Positions 23,749-35,545 of a stretch of 64,000 bases of DNA are shown here, piece by piece; positions within the stretch are counted from its first letter, which is position 1, and each line of letters begins with the position of its first letter. Position numbers and translations under genes: made by a program. This DNA is from Dactylonectria macrodidyma (lineage: Eukaryota; Ascomycota; Sordariomycetes; Hypocreales; Nectriaceae). The notes beneath the pieces are model-generated. The model had not been told where the DNA came from. It saw only the letters and a program-made list of their open reading frames with translations, and did not search any database. The stretch is from contig JAGMUV010000005.1 of NCBI GenBank assembly GCA_020744425.1, forward strand, positions 1,736,001 through 1,800,000, in the 5' to 3' direction.

Positions 23749-25217
23749 GGTGGGCGACGATTCATATGATGGACCTCGTCTTGTTCCGGTATCAACATGA
23801 GCTGAGCGGGTTCGCGGAATCTCGCACAGCGGGGTGCGTTACGGAGAGCTGTGGTGCATGCCTAGTCGCTTTTGCGCTCGCTAGGTACTTTCAGCTATGG
23901 ACCTTGGGAGAATCAGAGGCTACCAGCTCGAGATTGGCGATGCTGGAGCGAAGCCTCGAGTTCAAACAGATGAGTTTAGATGGTCTCGGAGTGGTAAGGC
24001 TGTCTGGGGACCCCACTCTCAGGACCGTGTCATGGCTCGCACGTTTCGTCGCCTGCCTACCCTAGACCATCGACGCCAAACGCGGGAGCAACTTCCAGGG
24101 TGCCTGTTTTTGCATGCTAACTGTTGACTGTTGGTCATTCGTGGAATTGGCAGCCGACATGACCTAATGAGAGGCTGTGGGATGATCAGCCTTCCTTCTT
24201 TCCACAGACTCCACCGGGACAATCATCTATCCGAGATTGGTAGGTGCCGAATAGGTGGGTAGACTGTTGTTCACAGCGAGCTGCCTTGTTGGCCACTTGT
24301 GAGTGTTATCTGGCAGCAGAAGCTGGTGGACTATGGTAGAACAGCGATTCATCAGCCCCAAAAAGCTGGCCCCAGGAAGAGAAGAGTTGTTCAGATTTCC
24401 ACACCTTTCAGAAACCCATTCATTGGTGAAAAAAATAATACAAGGAGTAAGAAGAAGAAAAATAAGAAGAAGATACTAAAGCCCAGCGTCTTTGTTTTCT
24501 TCGGATCCCGATTCACCACTCTCCTCTGGTTGCTGTTACCAGGTGGGTGGCTGTTCGTCGAGCCACTAATAAACAGTGCAGATACTGTAACTTACAGTGC
24601 TGTACGGAGTAAACACACGCCTACAAGAGCCTAAGAAGCGCGGCAACTGCCCCACGTTGCGCGGACCAGACCGCCAACCACGGCTGCCGCAAACGCATCT
24701 TCATCGCCAGGGCCACCAGCGGCTACCTAATTAGTAGAAGTCGCACCGCCAACAAGGACCCCCGACGCTACCTGGAACCTCCAACCCTTAAACCTCCAAG
24801 GCTCCAACACTCCTACCCTCTAACCCTCCAACGGCCAAAACGCTCCCCTTCGACACGCACCTCCCCGAACCTCGCCTTAAACCCCATCCCATCTCTCAGC
24901 CTCGCCTGAAACCTGATCTTTGCAACCTCATCTTTTCTCGCCGTCACTCACCAACGGCTACATCGCTTACACCCGTCCCGTTGCCGCCCGCACTGCTACT
25001 GTGGCCCCTCTTGTAGCCTATCCGTCGCCGCCTCATCCCTCATATCGCGACACCTCCTCCCCCCCGCACGATTCTTGGTCCCGCCACAACCTCGCATTAT
25101 TCGCTGCTTTCCATATCCAGCAGAACACATACCGCATACCGCATACCGTACATCGTCTGACGCTGTCCGATCCCATCCGACTTCCAACTATCTCAACCCC
25201 TCCACCCATCCGTCGCC
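23749..25217. other. NPR2/DSK2 divergent intergenic region
   Basis: No gene is supported across 1.47 kb between the two divergent starts. There is an A-rich patch at about 24428-24480. From about 24690 to 25217 the plus strand is pyrimidine-rich with repeated CTCCAA/CCTCCAAC-like motifs, as in a DSK2 leader. A 165-residue frame (24920-25417) overlaps the DSK2 start in another frame and lacks features. Confidence 0.5.
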
Positions 25218-26573
25218 ATGGCCGACAATGCCGAACCGAGCGGCGACGCTCAAATCACCTTCAAGGTCAAGACCTCGTCCGACACCACACACTCCATCAC
25301 CATGTCAGACGCTGCCACCGTTCTCGAACTCAAGACAAAGCTAGCCGGCCAGGACCTCGAAAATGTCCCCGTCGAGCGACAACGCTTGATCTATTCCGGC
25401 AGGGTCATGAAGAATGACGATGCCCTCAGCACCTACAAGATCAAGCACAACAACACCATCCACATGGTCAAGAGCGCTGCTAGCAACCAGACGCAGGCTG
25501 CCTCCGCTTCGTCCACCTCCACGCCCCCGGCTGTTCCCACCAACATGGCATCTGGCACTGCCAATAACCCTTTGGCTGGCTTGACTGGCGCTCGATATGC
25601 TGGCCACCAAATCAACCTCCCTGGTCTCGACATGTTTGGCCCCGATGGCGGAGTAAGTGCGCCTATTAGTTATGGCTGTGTCACGGTGCTAACCAAATCT
25701 TGATCACAGATGGGCCCTCCCATGGATGAGGAGCGCATTCAGCGCCTCATGTCCGACCCCAACGTCCAGCAGACAATGAGCGAAGCCCTCAACAACCCCG
25801 ACTTTGTCAACATGCTCATCGAGTCCAACCCGATGCTAAGAAACATGCCCAACGCTCGCGAGATTATAACGTCGCCGTTTATGCGACAGATGATGAATAA
25901 TCCCCAGATGATGTCACAGGCCATGCGTATGCAGAGGAACGCGCGAGGCGGCGAGGGGGGTTTTCCGGCTCCTGGCGCCACTGACACAAGCCCCGAGGGA
26001 ACCGCGCCTGGAGCTGCCGGCGATGCAAACGCCAACCAAAACCCTCTGTTCAACCCCTTCTTGATGGGCGGCTTGATGGGCGGCCAGCAAGGCGGAGACG
26101 GCCAACCGAACATTGGTCAGATGCTACAACAGCTACAAGGTCTGACTGCGCTGGGTGCTAACCCTTTCGGAGCTGCCCCAGGCGCCACATCGGGCCAGAC
26201 AGCTTCCCCTCAGGCTGGGTCAGGAACTACCCCTGGTCAAGGGACCGCTCAAGGTACAGCTGAGACGCCAGGCGCAGCTCGAAGTACCCCTCCTAACCCG
26301 AATCCCTTTGCGGCACTGTTTGCCCCTCCTCCAGGAGGTGCGCAGGCAAACCCATTCGGGATGAACCCAGAGATGATGCAGCAGATGATGCAGATGATGG
26401 GAGGTGGAGCGCCGGCTGCCCCCGCGGATAATCGACCCCCCGAGGAGCGATATGCGGAGCAGCTCCGCCAGCTGAACGACATGGGATTCTTTGACTTTGA
26501 TAGGAACGTGGCAGCCCTGAGACGAAGCGGAGGAAGCGTCCAGGGCGCCATTGAGCACCTGCTTAGCCAATAG
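25218..26573 (+). CDS. DSK2: Ubiquilin-type shuttle protein Dsk2
   Basis: Two exons, 25218-25652 and 25710-26573, give 432 residues. The N-terminal ubiquitin-like domain (about 13-88) has the fold pattern ITFKVKTSSD, VLELKTKLAG, RLIYSGRVMKNDDALSTYKI. The STI1 region (about 150-210) shows MSEALNNPDFVNMLIESNP and MMNNPQMMSQAMRMQRN. A Gly/Pro/Gln/Met-rich linker follows. The C-terminal UBA domain (about 390-431) reads YAEQLRQLNDMGFFDFDRNVAALR. The protein carries ubiquitylated clients to the proteasome, with UBL binding the proteasome and UBA binding ubiquitin. The start follows a pyrimidine-rich leader and is the only ATG that keeps the UBL domain whole. Confidence 0.94.
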
Positions 26574-27393
26574 AGGAGAGAGGAACACAAGGAATTTGAC
26601 CTGAATACGGAATGTTGTCAACCTTGGTGGTATCTGCAAGTCGCAAGGCGCCCATTGATGCCGGCGCGTTGAGGAAGCTACAGTTGAGTAATACCAGTTG
26701 GAGCTGGAGCTGGAGCTGGAGCAAGAATTGGAGCTGGGGCTGGGAGATAAGAAATATTCCAGGCGAGAACAGAGCATACCTCTCGAGGGATTAGTATGAG
26801 GCTGTCATCATATCAAGCATTGACGAAGACGTCGAAATTCAACCACTCTTAGTACATGGTGAACATGACGTGATGGTGAATGTGACGGAATGGCTGCTCA
26901 TCATGACTACCGAGGTACTGACACTGTAGCCTGTTGACTTGGATAATGCGGATTGTATTGATGAGGTACTGCGTATAAGATAAGCTCTCGAAGGATTCAT
27001 GAGATGGAAATGCTAAAGCTCTAAAAATGGCATTAAAAAGCCTGAAGCTTTCGCTAACACCCTGCAAACATTAGTTGTGTTCCAATCCCTCTCCACACTT
27101 GTCCCTGCGGGCCTGGCGTTTCGTTCGGCGCGGCGACCAAAAGATGCCTCGGCACAGGGTGCGTTTCCTCCGCGACCCCCGCGATCGACCCCGGATCTAG
27201 CTGCTGTAACGGGTTTCGTCATTGTTAAAATGCCAGCATTTCCCCAGGATTCGCCCTCTATCGATTCCGATTCTCGATTTTATTCAACTATCCATCTGGA
27301 AAGAGTTCCCAGTTGAACAAGAGTGGCTGGATATCATCTACCCTCGTTGTAATTAATTGATTCCTACCTTCCCCTCTCTCTAGCTTATCCATC
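26574..27393. other. DSK2 3' flank and oxidoreductase promoter
   Basis: No gene is seen. A short GGAGCT-type hexamer repeat lies at 26700-26742. Confidence 0.55.
26700..26742. repeat. GAGCTG hexanucleotide repeat
   Basis: Three perfect GAGCTG units are followed by degenerate ones (GAGCAA, GAATTG, GAGCTG, GGGCTG) in the DSK2 3' flank. The repeat is seen directly; no function is implied. Confidence 0.85.
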
Positions 27394-28641
27394 ATGCGTG
27401 GCATTCAGATCAAGGAATACCTCAAGGTCAGTGCCCGATCACTTCAAAGACGAGAATTCACAATGCGGGAGAAAGAATGAGCGCTAAATGAGAAATGCGA
27501 TATTCTAGGGCCCCGGCGAGCTCAAGGTCCAGGACCTGCCTGATCCCGTCCCCAAGGACGACGAGTATCTGATCCAAGTCCATTCCGCTGCGGCCAACTT
27601 CTTCGACATCTTGCAGATCCAGGGCAAATACCAGAACCAGCCACGTAAGCAGCCTTCCCCCAACCCCGTTTGTGTACTATTTTCTTCGTTTATATGATAG
27701 ACATCTCATAATTTTTGAACCCTGAGCTCCCTAACACTCTGTGAAAAACAGCCTTCCCCTGGGTCGCCGGAGCCGAGTTCGCCGGCGTCGTCGTGTCCGC
27801 GCCGGCCGGGGCCAAGTTCCGGCCGGGCTCGCGGGTCTTCGGCGCGCAGCAGGGTGCCTTTGCTACCAAAGTCTGCGCAAAGGAGGCGTCCCTGCTGCCG
27901 GTGCCCCCGGGATGGTCGTTCCAGGATGCCGCGGGTCTGTTCGTCACGGCGCCGACGAGCTACGGCGCGCTGGTCGTCCGGGCCGGCATCAAGAAGGGTG
28001 ATATTGTCCTGGTACACGCTGCGGCGGGTGGTGTAGGATTGGCTGCTGTGCAGGGTAAGTTGGATGAACCAACATGAAAGTCTTGACCATGGGAGTTAAC
28101 ATTCCGGACAGTGGCCAAGGCCTTTGGCGCAACCGTCATCGCCACGGCCTCAACGCAGCGCAAGCTCGACATCGCCAAGTCCTTCGGTGCAGACCACGTC
28201 GTTTCATACAACGACGCCGACTGGCCCGCCAAGGTAAAAGCCCTGACGCCCTCAAAGCGAGGCGTCGACATTGTCTACGACCCCGTCGGCCTGGTCGACG
28301 CCTCGACTAAGTGCACCGCGTGGAACGGCCGTATCCTGATCGTGGGTTTCGCGGCCGGGCGCATCGAAAAGGTGGCTATGAACAAGGTCCTGCTGAAGAA
28401 CATTGCCCTTGTCGGCATCCACTGGGGCGCCTACACCATCAACGAGCCCGAGACAATTGGCCGCGTGTGGGAGGGCATCATGGCGCTGGTCAAGGAAGGC
28501 AAGCTGCGTGGCACAGAGTACTCCGACGAGCAGTTCGTTGGGCTCGAGAGGATTGGCGATGCGCTGACGGCTTTGGGAGGGAGAGGAACATGGGGAAAAG
28601 TCGTCGTCAAGGTTCCTCAGGAGGGCGAGAGCAAGCTGTAA
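27394..28641 (+). CDS. Zinc-free MDR oxidoreductase (quinone oxidoreductase-like)
   Basis: Four exons, 27394-27426, 27509-27644, 27752-28054 and 28112-28641, give 333 residues. It begins MRGIQIKEYLK-GPGELKVQDLPDPVP. The GroES-like domain contains QVHSAAANFFDILQIQGKY and PFPWVAGAEFAGVV. The Rossmann part has AAAGGVGLAAVQVAKAFGA (about 145-163), matching the NADPH-binding AxxGxxG of quinone reductases, then VVSYND and GVDIVYDPVG. The Cys/His zinc ligands of alcohol dehydrogenases are absent. The expected reaction is NADPH-dependent reduction of quinones or enones; the true substrate is unknown. The family is acyl-CoA-dehydrogenase-adjacent in some fungi, but here it simply lies between DSK2 and the karyopherin gene, converging on the latter. 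Confidence 0.87.
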
Positions 28642-28839
28642 ATGCGTTGTTAGTCGGGAGGAGCAGGTTGGACGTAACATCTCGCCCTGATGGGCTCAAT
28701 AAAGCAGCGGTACACTCGAATTTATACACAATTGTTCACACATAGCCTTTCGTAATCATGATCTTTTCTCATCTCGTCGTTCAAAATGTCAACTCATCTC
28801 CGTAATTCAACACTCCCTTGCGCCGATGTTTACATCCCT

Positions 28840-31800
28840 TCATTGCTGCACCGCACTCGCCATGGCCTGGAACCTCGCGATCAGTTCTTTGTCTACATTG
28901 ACAGCCCACTGCGACTCAAACGCAGCCTCGCCAACTCTGGCCACGAGGTCCTGCAGACGCATCTTCACAAATTCGAATGCATGAACCATGTGTACCGGGT
29001 CCTTGGCCAGGTTCTCGCGTTCAGCAACGATCTTGGGGGTATCATATTCGCTCGCCTCAAGGGGGCCCCAGATCAGCGTGTCGGTCCCGTTGGCTACGCC
29101 GTCTTGCAGCTCCGAAATGGCGTTGGTCCACAAGTCAAAGTATTCTTGAAGCTTGCCGAGTACGAGGTCCTGCATCGGCGACGGTAACTCTAGCAGGCGG
29201 GTGAGGCCTAAGAGGAAGAGCTTCTGTCGCTCGATGTGGTCCATGTTGGAGAGGTATGAAAACCACTCTGCTGACAACCAGGCCCAGACCTGCTCAAGAG
29301 GACCAAAGTTGGTCAGCATCTGCGCAAAGAGAGTTGGCTCCGCCAGTGCCAGTCGTGCGAGCACTGCGAGGTAGTCTCCCTCAGTAACCGTGTTAAGCTT
29401 GCTAACTTTTCGGTTAGGCCCAGTGGTCTGGTGTGCCTCCCAAGAGTCATGCAGGTTTTCCAGAATCTTGTTCATGAATCCAATCTCAACCATGTCCTGC
29501 ATGATCACCGAGACACCATTTGAGCCTCCTAGCTCAACAGCGGCTCGGACGAGATATTCGATGCAGACCGTGGCGAGACGAACATGTTCGCGACTCCTCG
29601 AGTCCAAAGCCCCAGACAAAGCCATCAGAGTTGGCCGCCGTAGTCTGTCCTCCAACATTGCGCTTGGAGCAAGAAGGATGTAGGACTCGATGGCAGAGAG
29701 GGCCTGTGATGCCGTTTCGACTTGATATTCTAGAAGTGGGAGCGCCAGTTCGGCAAGGTTGATCACTTCAGGCGCGAGAGGCGGGTTGCTCTGCATGAGA
29801 ATGGAGTTCCACAGCTCCAACGACTCGTCAATCAAATGCACATGCAAGTCAGATCCCCGACGCGCGGCTTCAGATAATAGGGGAACCATAAAGTGCTGAT
29901 AGCGCTGAGAGTTGCCGCCCATGCTCATGACTAGCGCAGCAAAGATGGCGATAACGGCTTGCTTGATCATGTATTCTTCAGTGCCAGAGTTTTCCCAGAC
30001 GCCAGGTAGGGCAGCCATGAGTTGATCTCCAAACTGAGATACCTGCTCTTCCATCCTGGTTACGAGGATTCTGATGGACTCGAGAATAGCAAGTTTGGTT
30101 TCGTCCACATCCACGTTTTGGATCAAGTTGATAAGTTGGGCCAGCACGTTGGACGTATACGGTAGGAATGCTTCAACGCTGAAGCCGAGCTCGTCGGCAA
30201 TCCATCGTAGTTGTCGTGCCGCTGTTATTCGGACGACGAGGTCATTGGTTTGATCCTCAGGATTCAGAAAGTGCTGGAAGATTTGGTAGACCAAAGGTCG
30301 GCTGGCATCTTCCAGCTTGACTGGAGCCCATTGGCTCACAAGGATGGCTATCCGTCGTCGTAACACCATACACAAACCGCCTTGCTGCTGGGCGTCGTGA
30401 ACAATGGTTGAAGCTAGCACCGAATCGAAATCGAAAACAGTGTAGACATGGGCAGCTGCAAGCCCCATAGCGGTGTACACTGCCTCCTTGGTGGCAATAT
30501 CCGCATGGGGTGTTTGTGCAGTCTGGAAATATGACAATAGAGGGGGGATTAACAGGTCCTTGTAATTTGTGAGAAGGTCAAGAAACAGCTTCTCAGCACA
30601 TGGGCGGACCTCCCATTCGTAGGCGCTTCCCTCGCTCTGCTCTTGTTGCTCCCACTCTTCTGGATCTTCCTCCCAAGCGTCGAGATCCGCCTTACGGAAC
30701 ACAAACAGATGGGTGATGATGGAGTTGACGATCTGGACAACAAGGTCAGGCTTGAGCAGCTGGGTCTTGATGATTTCCTTAGCCTGTTCCTGCTCAGCTT
30801 TGGTTTCTGGGGTTCGATATTTGAATGTCTGAAGATGTTGGAAAGCGATTTTCACGCATGCCCTGAGCAGCAAAAGACCCTTGAGAGCCAATCTCTCGAG
30901 GAGAGGACCCTCAACTTTTGATTTGGCAGTGCCTGCCTCTCCAGAGCCCTGTCGAATACCTCCGGACTTGTCAAAGACTTCGGCGAACTTTGCGACGAGA
31001 TCCCAATATGCATGGACCAAGGAAAGGGAGTTGGGAAGCACGGCGAAGCTGGCGGCGTGCTGTTCTGACATGTCGATGTGGAGTTTAGTGAACTGGAGAA
31101 GATGTTTGCCCACAACATCTTGATACTGGGGTGGCACTGTTGAGTCGTGGCTCACAAAGTTCAGGAGTTGTCCGAACTGATTTTGCGACATGGTCCAGAA
31201 CTGCTCGACGGTCTTGTCTCCGTGAGGCCGCTCGTAACCCAGGATGACCAAGCGGCGAAGAATCTTGAGGGAAAACAAGCTGTTAAGCATGGCTGCATCT
31301 GCTTCGTCACTGTTTCCTTGCCCACCGCTGAGGTAGCCCACCCAAGCGGTAGATTTTTCGGCATAAATCTCTGACAGGACATGAACCATTTCGGGTGTGA
31401 CAGCTTGCAGGTCGGTTTGGGACTTTCGTAGCCTGGCGGTTCCAAGCTCTTTGACAACCCTCAACAAAATTTGCAAGACTCCATGTAGATGCTTCTGGCT
31501 CCCATTTCGAGACGACCGAAGGAGCTCGATGAGGCTCCCTAGCGCGTCTGGCCACTGGGAGGGATAGTCAATCCTAACGACCTTGGCAACGACCAGTGCA
31601 TTGTGTAAAGCGAGGTTCGACTCCTCCTCCTCGATAGTCCCCTGAAAGAGTCGTTGACGGATGAGAGCCTTTTCGTCTTGCTTGATGCTGTTCTTGACTT
31701 GTGTATAAAGCCGCCAATACCGATCGATGCCGTTCTTGAGCTGGATTACGGAGAGGAAGCGAATGTCGACGGGGAGAGATTTGTCAAGGTAGATGGTCTG

Positions 31801-32027
31801 TAAGTGCATTCATTAGCTATGGGACGCGAAGACGCTGGCCGCGTGGAAGCTGGTGAGCCTACCTGCAGCGAAGAATAGTAGCCCGGCTGAGTCTCCCACG
31901 AGGTGAGTTGGCGACCGGCCGTCTGACGCTGTGCGTAGTCAGACGAAGTGGCGGACTGAAGGGCCTGGCAGAGCGTCTGGAGGGTCAGCGGGTTCGCATC
32001 GCCGGGAACCTCGATGGCGAAGCTCAT
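28840..32027 (-). CDS. KAP120: Karyopherin beta Kap120 / importin-11
   Basis: Two exons, 32027-31863 and 31797-28840, give 1040 residues; yeast Kap120 has about 1030. The importin-beta N-terminal domain is clear at about 12-110 (ALQSATSSDYAQRQTAGRQL, WETQPGYYSSLQ, IRFLSVIQLKNGIDRYW). This is followed by ALVVAKVVRIDYPSQWPDAL, the pattern of Kap120 and human importin-11. The remainder is all-helical HEAT repeats with an acidic loop (DAWEEDPEEWEQQEQSE) near residue 360. It carries cargo through nuclear pores with Ran-GTP; in yeast Kap120 acts in 60S ribosome export and import of some transcription factors. The stop lies 198 bp from that of the oxidoreductase gene. Confidence 0.88.
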
Positions 32028-33200
32028 GGCTGGTGCCGGCACCTTCCAGAGGGGCGACAGGAAGGATTGATGGAACCAGCAAGTTCTACACGAGGCTCGC
32101 AGCACGAGGCTCTATTGTGGAACTGCAAGCCGGAGAGGGCAGACCGCGTTGTGTTATGTGTTAAGGCAAGGTCCTTGAGGTACGTGAGGTAAGGTAAGGT
32201 ACGTGTACTAAGGTATGTAGGGTGGAGGGGAGAAAGAGGGATGGGCTGTGCTGGGGAATTTTGCCCCGTCCAGGCGTGCTAGGCAGTGAATTCGGTATCG
32301 CTGTGGTGGGGTTCCCGGATCCTATGGAGGGGTAATACGAGATGCGTCTACATCACCACCAAGGCATGAGTCGTTGGGAAAGGATAGGGAGACGACTGAA
32401 GTATTCAGGGAATTGGTTGAAGCGATGTCGATTTCATAGGGCGCTTGAGTTAATCTGTTCTAGAGCAAACATCTGTGTGGTGACAGTGCGGAAACTCGAC
32501 CGTCGTAACATCCTGTGCCAAAGCCAGCCTGCCAAGACCATGCAGCCAGAGCCTGGTATACCAGGTACCTTGACGAGGAACCCTTGGCCTATTCCTCGGT
32601 TCTGGCCGACCAGCTCCAAGAAAGAACAAGGATTGATAATCAAGACTATTTAGTTCATGTATTGCTAATTCTTAACTTACTAGATCATCAGTCTCAGTTA
32701 TCGGAGATTTTCTCTAAGGTGGCATCAATCACTCGGGTTTGTGATTGTTCGTGTCTGTGTTTCATAACCCAACCGCACACCGCTGTGTCACAACTAGCCT
32801 TGTCAGCCCTGTAGAGTGTTGGTACTTGGTGAGAGGCATAGAGAAATCCGACCCCAAAGGGTGAACAATAACGTAAGGGGTTTTAGGCCCAAATTGTTTG
32901 GACGACTTCTTTATTTTAGATATTGATGATTCCTCTAAAGCTTCATGGGATGGATACCTGTCAATGTCAGCGCCTCCTCACAGCAACTGCCACAGTCTGT
33001 TTCATCTATGCGGCTACTGTCAGAGCGCTAAGAATCGTGGAGGAGGGACCCCTGGCTCAACGGTCCAAGCGCTAGACCATAAACGGAAACGAGCTTTCGC
33101 CGACCGCACTGCGTCTTTGGGATTTTTTGACGATTGCCTTCGCGCAAACATTCTACACTCTCAATTTCAAGATTGGTCGCCATTGTCGCCATTTCCGACT
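32028..33200. other. Divergent promoter region of KAP120 and ThrRS
   Basis: No gene is supported. Repeated GGTA(A/C) motifs lie at about 32177-32222, just upstream of KAP120. The ThrRS frame stays open upstream to 32898, but that part has no targeting-signal character. Confidence 0.5.
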
Positions 33201-34703
33201 ATGTTACGATCAAGAACAGCTCGGCTGGCTTTACCAGCCTTGCGAAGGAGCCAATGGATGTGCCCAGCCTGTTTGTCCGCGTGCCGTCCCTACTCACAGA
33301 AGCCCGAACAGCGTGAACCACCTGATCATCGGAAACTCGGCCTCCAACAGGAACTATTCATCAGCTCCCTTTACAGTCCCGGGTCCCCCATATTCCTCCC
33401 AAATGGTGCCCGGATATTCAACAGACTTGTTGATTTCTTGCGTAAACAATACGTCCGATATGGCTTCGAGGAGGTCATCACCCCCACCATCTACAAGAAG
33501 TCGCTTTGGGCCAAGTCGGGGCATCTACAGAACTACGCCGACGACATGTACTCAGTGACGGGGAATACACCACAGTCTAATGCGGACCATACGGGGTGCT
33601 GCGGGGGAGATCATGAGAACACAGCCAAGGCAGAGGAGGAGGAAGACGGCGAATATGGGCTGAAGCCTATGAACTGTCCAGGCCATTGCTTAATTTTTGC
33701 CTCAAAACGACACAGCTATCGGGATCTTCCGATTCGCTACGCTGACTTCAGCCCGTTGCATCGAAACGAGGTGTCTGGATCTTTGAGCGGATTGACCAGA
33801 GTGCGACGCTTTCACCAAGACGACGGGCACATCTTCTGCCGGCCGAGCCAGGTTGAGGAGGAGATCAAGAAGACGCTAGACTTTGTCAAGGTCGTCTATA
33901 CCGTGCTGCGATTTGGCGTGAGCTACAGGCTGGCTCTCTCTACTCGGCCAAAGGACCACTACATCGGTACTGAGGAGGAGTGGTCGCGCGCCGAGAGTTC
34001 TCTGAAGCGAGCACTGGATGCGTCGGGGATGGATTGGGATGTCAAGGAAGGCGACGGAGCCTTCTACGGACCCAAGATCGACATCATCCTCAAAGACTCC
34101 GATGGCAAGGAGCACCAGACGGCTACCATCCAGCTCGACTTCCAGCTCCCCAAGCGCTTTGAGCTCGAGTACCAAGCGCCTGCCCCTGAATACGAGGCCC
34201 GCGGCGAGACCACAGAGGATCCGGCGCTGCTGGCCGAGTATGGCCCTGTGCGACCCGTCATGATCCACCGCGCCGTCCTCGGCTCTGTCGAGCGCCTCAT
34301 GGCACTCCTGATCGAGAAGTATGATGGCAAGTGGCCGTTCTGGCTTAACCCGCGCCAGGCCATCGTCCTCACAGTCAACACCTCCACGCCTGTGCTGGAC
34401 TGGGCGGAGGAGGTGCGCGATGTTTTGGTGGGTCAGAACAGAAAAGTCTACGAGCAGCTGGAGGCTGGGTCGCTCCCTCGGCAGGGCGATGTCCTGCGGC
34501 TGACGGGGCTGGCCGTGGACGTGGACACTACGGCAAGGCCTCTCGGCTCCAAGATTAGAGAGGCGCGTAATAATGGCTACGGTCAGATCCTGGTAGTTGG
34601 AGACGAGGATGTCAAGAACAAGCAGGTTGCATTGGGCAAGGAGCGATTATCCCCCAAGGAATTGCGAGACCGCTTGCGAGCTATGGTGGATACATTTGCG
34701 TAG
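33201..34703 (+). CDS. MST1: Mitochondrial threonyl-tRNA synthetase
   Basis: A single exon of 500 residues. The start at 33201 gives a basic presequence (MLRSRTARLALPALRRSQW). The frame is open further upstream to 32898, but that stretch is not like a presequence. The class II core follows: motif 1 region RIFNRLVDFLRKQYVRYGFEEVITP, then KPMNCPGHCLIF with the zinc-ligand Cys, motif 2 SGLTRVRRFHQDDGHIFC, and the motif 3 area HRAVLGSVERLMALL. The anticodon-binding domain fills about 385-500. N-terminal editing domains are missing, as in yeast Mst1 (462 residues). An acidic, Cys-containing insert of about 30 residues (from about residue 121) precedes KPMNCPGH. It charges mitochondrial tRNA-Thr. 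Confidence 0.93.
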   Translation: MLRSRTARLALPALRRSQWMCPACLSACRPYSQKPEQREPPDHRKLGLQQELFISSLYSPGSPIFLPNGARIFNRLVDFLRKQYVRYGFEEVITPTIYKKSLWAKSGHLQNYADDMYSVTGNTPQSNADHTGCCGGDHENTAKAEEEEDGEYGLKPMNCPGHCLIFASKRHSYRDLPIRYADFSPLHRNEVSGSLSGLTRVRRFHQDDGHIFCRPSQVEEEIKKTLDFVKVVYTVLRFGVSYRLALSTRPKDHYIGTEEEWSRAESSLKRALDASGMDWDVKEGDGAFYGPKIDIILKDSDGKEHQTATIQLDFQLPKRFELEYQAPAPEYEARGETTEDPALLAEYGPVRPVMIHRAVLGSVERLMALLIEKYDGKWPFWLNPRQAIVLTVNTSTPVLDWAEEVRDVLVGQNRKVYEQLEAGSLPRQGDVLRLTGLAVDVDTTARPLGSKIREARNNGYGQILVVGDEDVKNKQVALGKERLSPKELRDRLRAMVDTFA

Positions 34704-35142
34704 ATAAGTAAGATAGTCTTCTCCTCTCCCCCTCGCCGGGCGGCCAACGTAGATTGAAGTCCTCTCTCAACTGTCCCCTCCCCACCATCCCCAGGAGCGC
34801 ACGATTCGCGGCGCGACTGTGCTTCGTCATGTGCCGCGAGCATCGCTTGGCGCTGCTGGTCGTCTTGGTGGAAGCGGGTGGCATGACGTGAGGTCATACC
34901 GGTGCCCGGTCTCTCATTCTGATATCGTACAGCGTTGTTTCTTAACGTTAAAGATCTGATGGAGCTGCTATGATCGAAGAATCAACCCCTCTCGGCTCTG
35001 GCTCGATCAGGCCTGCTAGTATAGTGCTCTGTGGCCATGATTAGCCCCTCTCCGGAACTGAAGGCCCTCCGAGGACTCGGCCGGGGGTGCGCCGGCCGAA
35101 CTCACCTCTTCAGCTTGTCGTCGATACCAGCACTGGCCCGAC
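34704..35142. other. ThrRS / bHLH convergent 3' region
   Basis: No gene is seen. It contains an imperfect copy (about 35090-35132) of the last codons of the bHLH gene and sequence just beyond them. Confidence 0.5.
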
Positions 35143-35545
35143 TCACCTCTTGAGCTTCTCGTCGACGCCGCCGCCGGCCTGCTCGATGCGTTCGATCATG
35201 GCCTGGCGCTCTACGAGCTGCTCGCGCATGTAGTCCACCGTGCGCTTTAGGACCAGGCCCTCGGAGCGGCCCTGGCCCTCCAACCCGGGTACCAGCTCGG
35301 TCAGGCGATCGAAGCCCTCACGGATGGCCTGCCGGCGTTTCTGTTCTGTACAACGCATTAGTATTCCGCTAGACACGTTTTTGGATCGCGCAGAGGCTGC
35401 GAGGGGCTATGGCGCCTGTGAGCGGCGTACCTGATGCAATGTGGTTCTGCTTCTTCTCTTCCTCTGTCAGGCGCGGTTTATCATCAGCCTGCGCGCCGTC
35501 GGCGTCTCCGGCTGTAGGAGACTTTTGGTTTGGCGACGATGGCAT
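35143..35545 (-). CDS. Small bHLH transcription factor (Ino4-like)
   Basis: Two exons, 35545-35431 and 35345-35143, give 105 residues. The N-terminal 25 residues are polar. The basic region and first helix span the splice junction: KKQNHIAS-EQKRRQAIREGFDRLTELVP. A loop (GLEGQGRSEG) and second helix (LVLKRTVDYMREQLVERQAMIERIE) follow, running into a short leucine-zipper-like helix. The basic region keeps the H..E..RR pattern of E-box (CANNTG) binders. Yeast Ino4, a small bHLH partner of Ino2 in phospholipid gene control, is the closest type I can name; orthology is not shown. The stop codon lies within AAGAGGTGAGT, which also resembles a splice donor, so a longer form with a further exon is possible. 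Confidence 0.75.

Noticed and set aside
33050..33120. tRNA-like A-box (TGGCTCAACGGTC) upstream of ThrRS
   Set aside because: No B-box (GGTTCGAnnCC) at the right distance and no acceptor-stem pairing.
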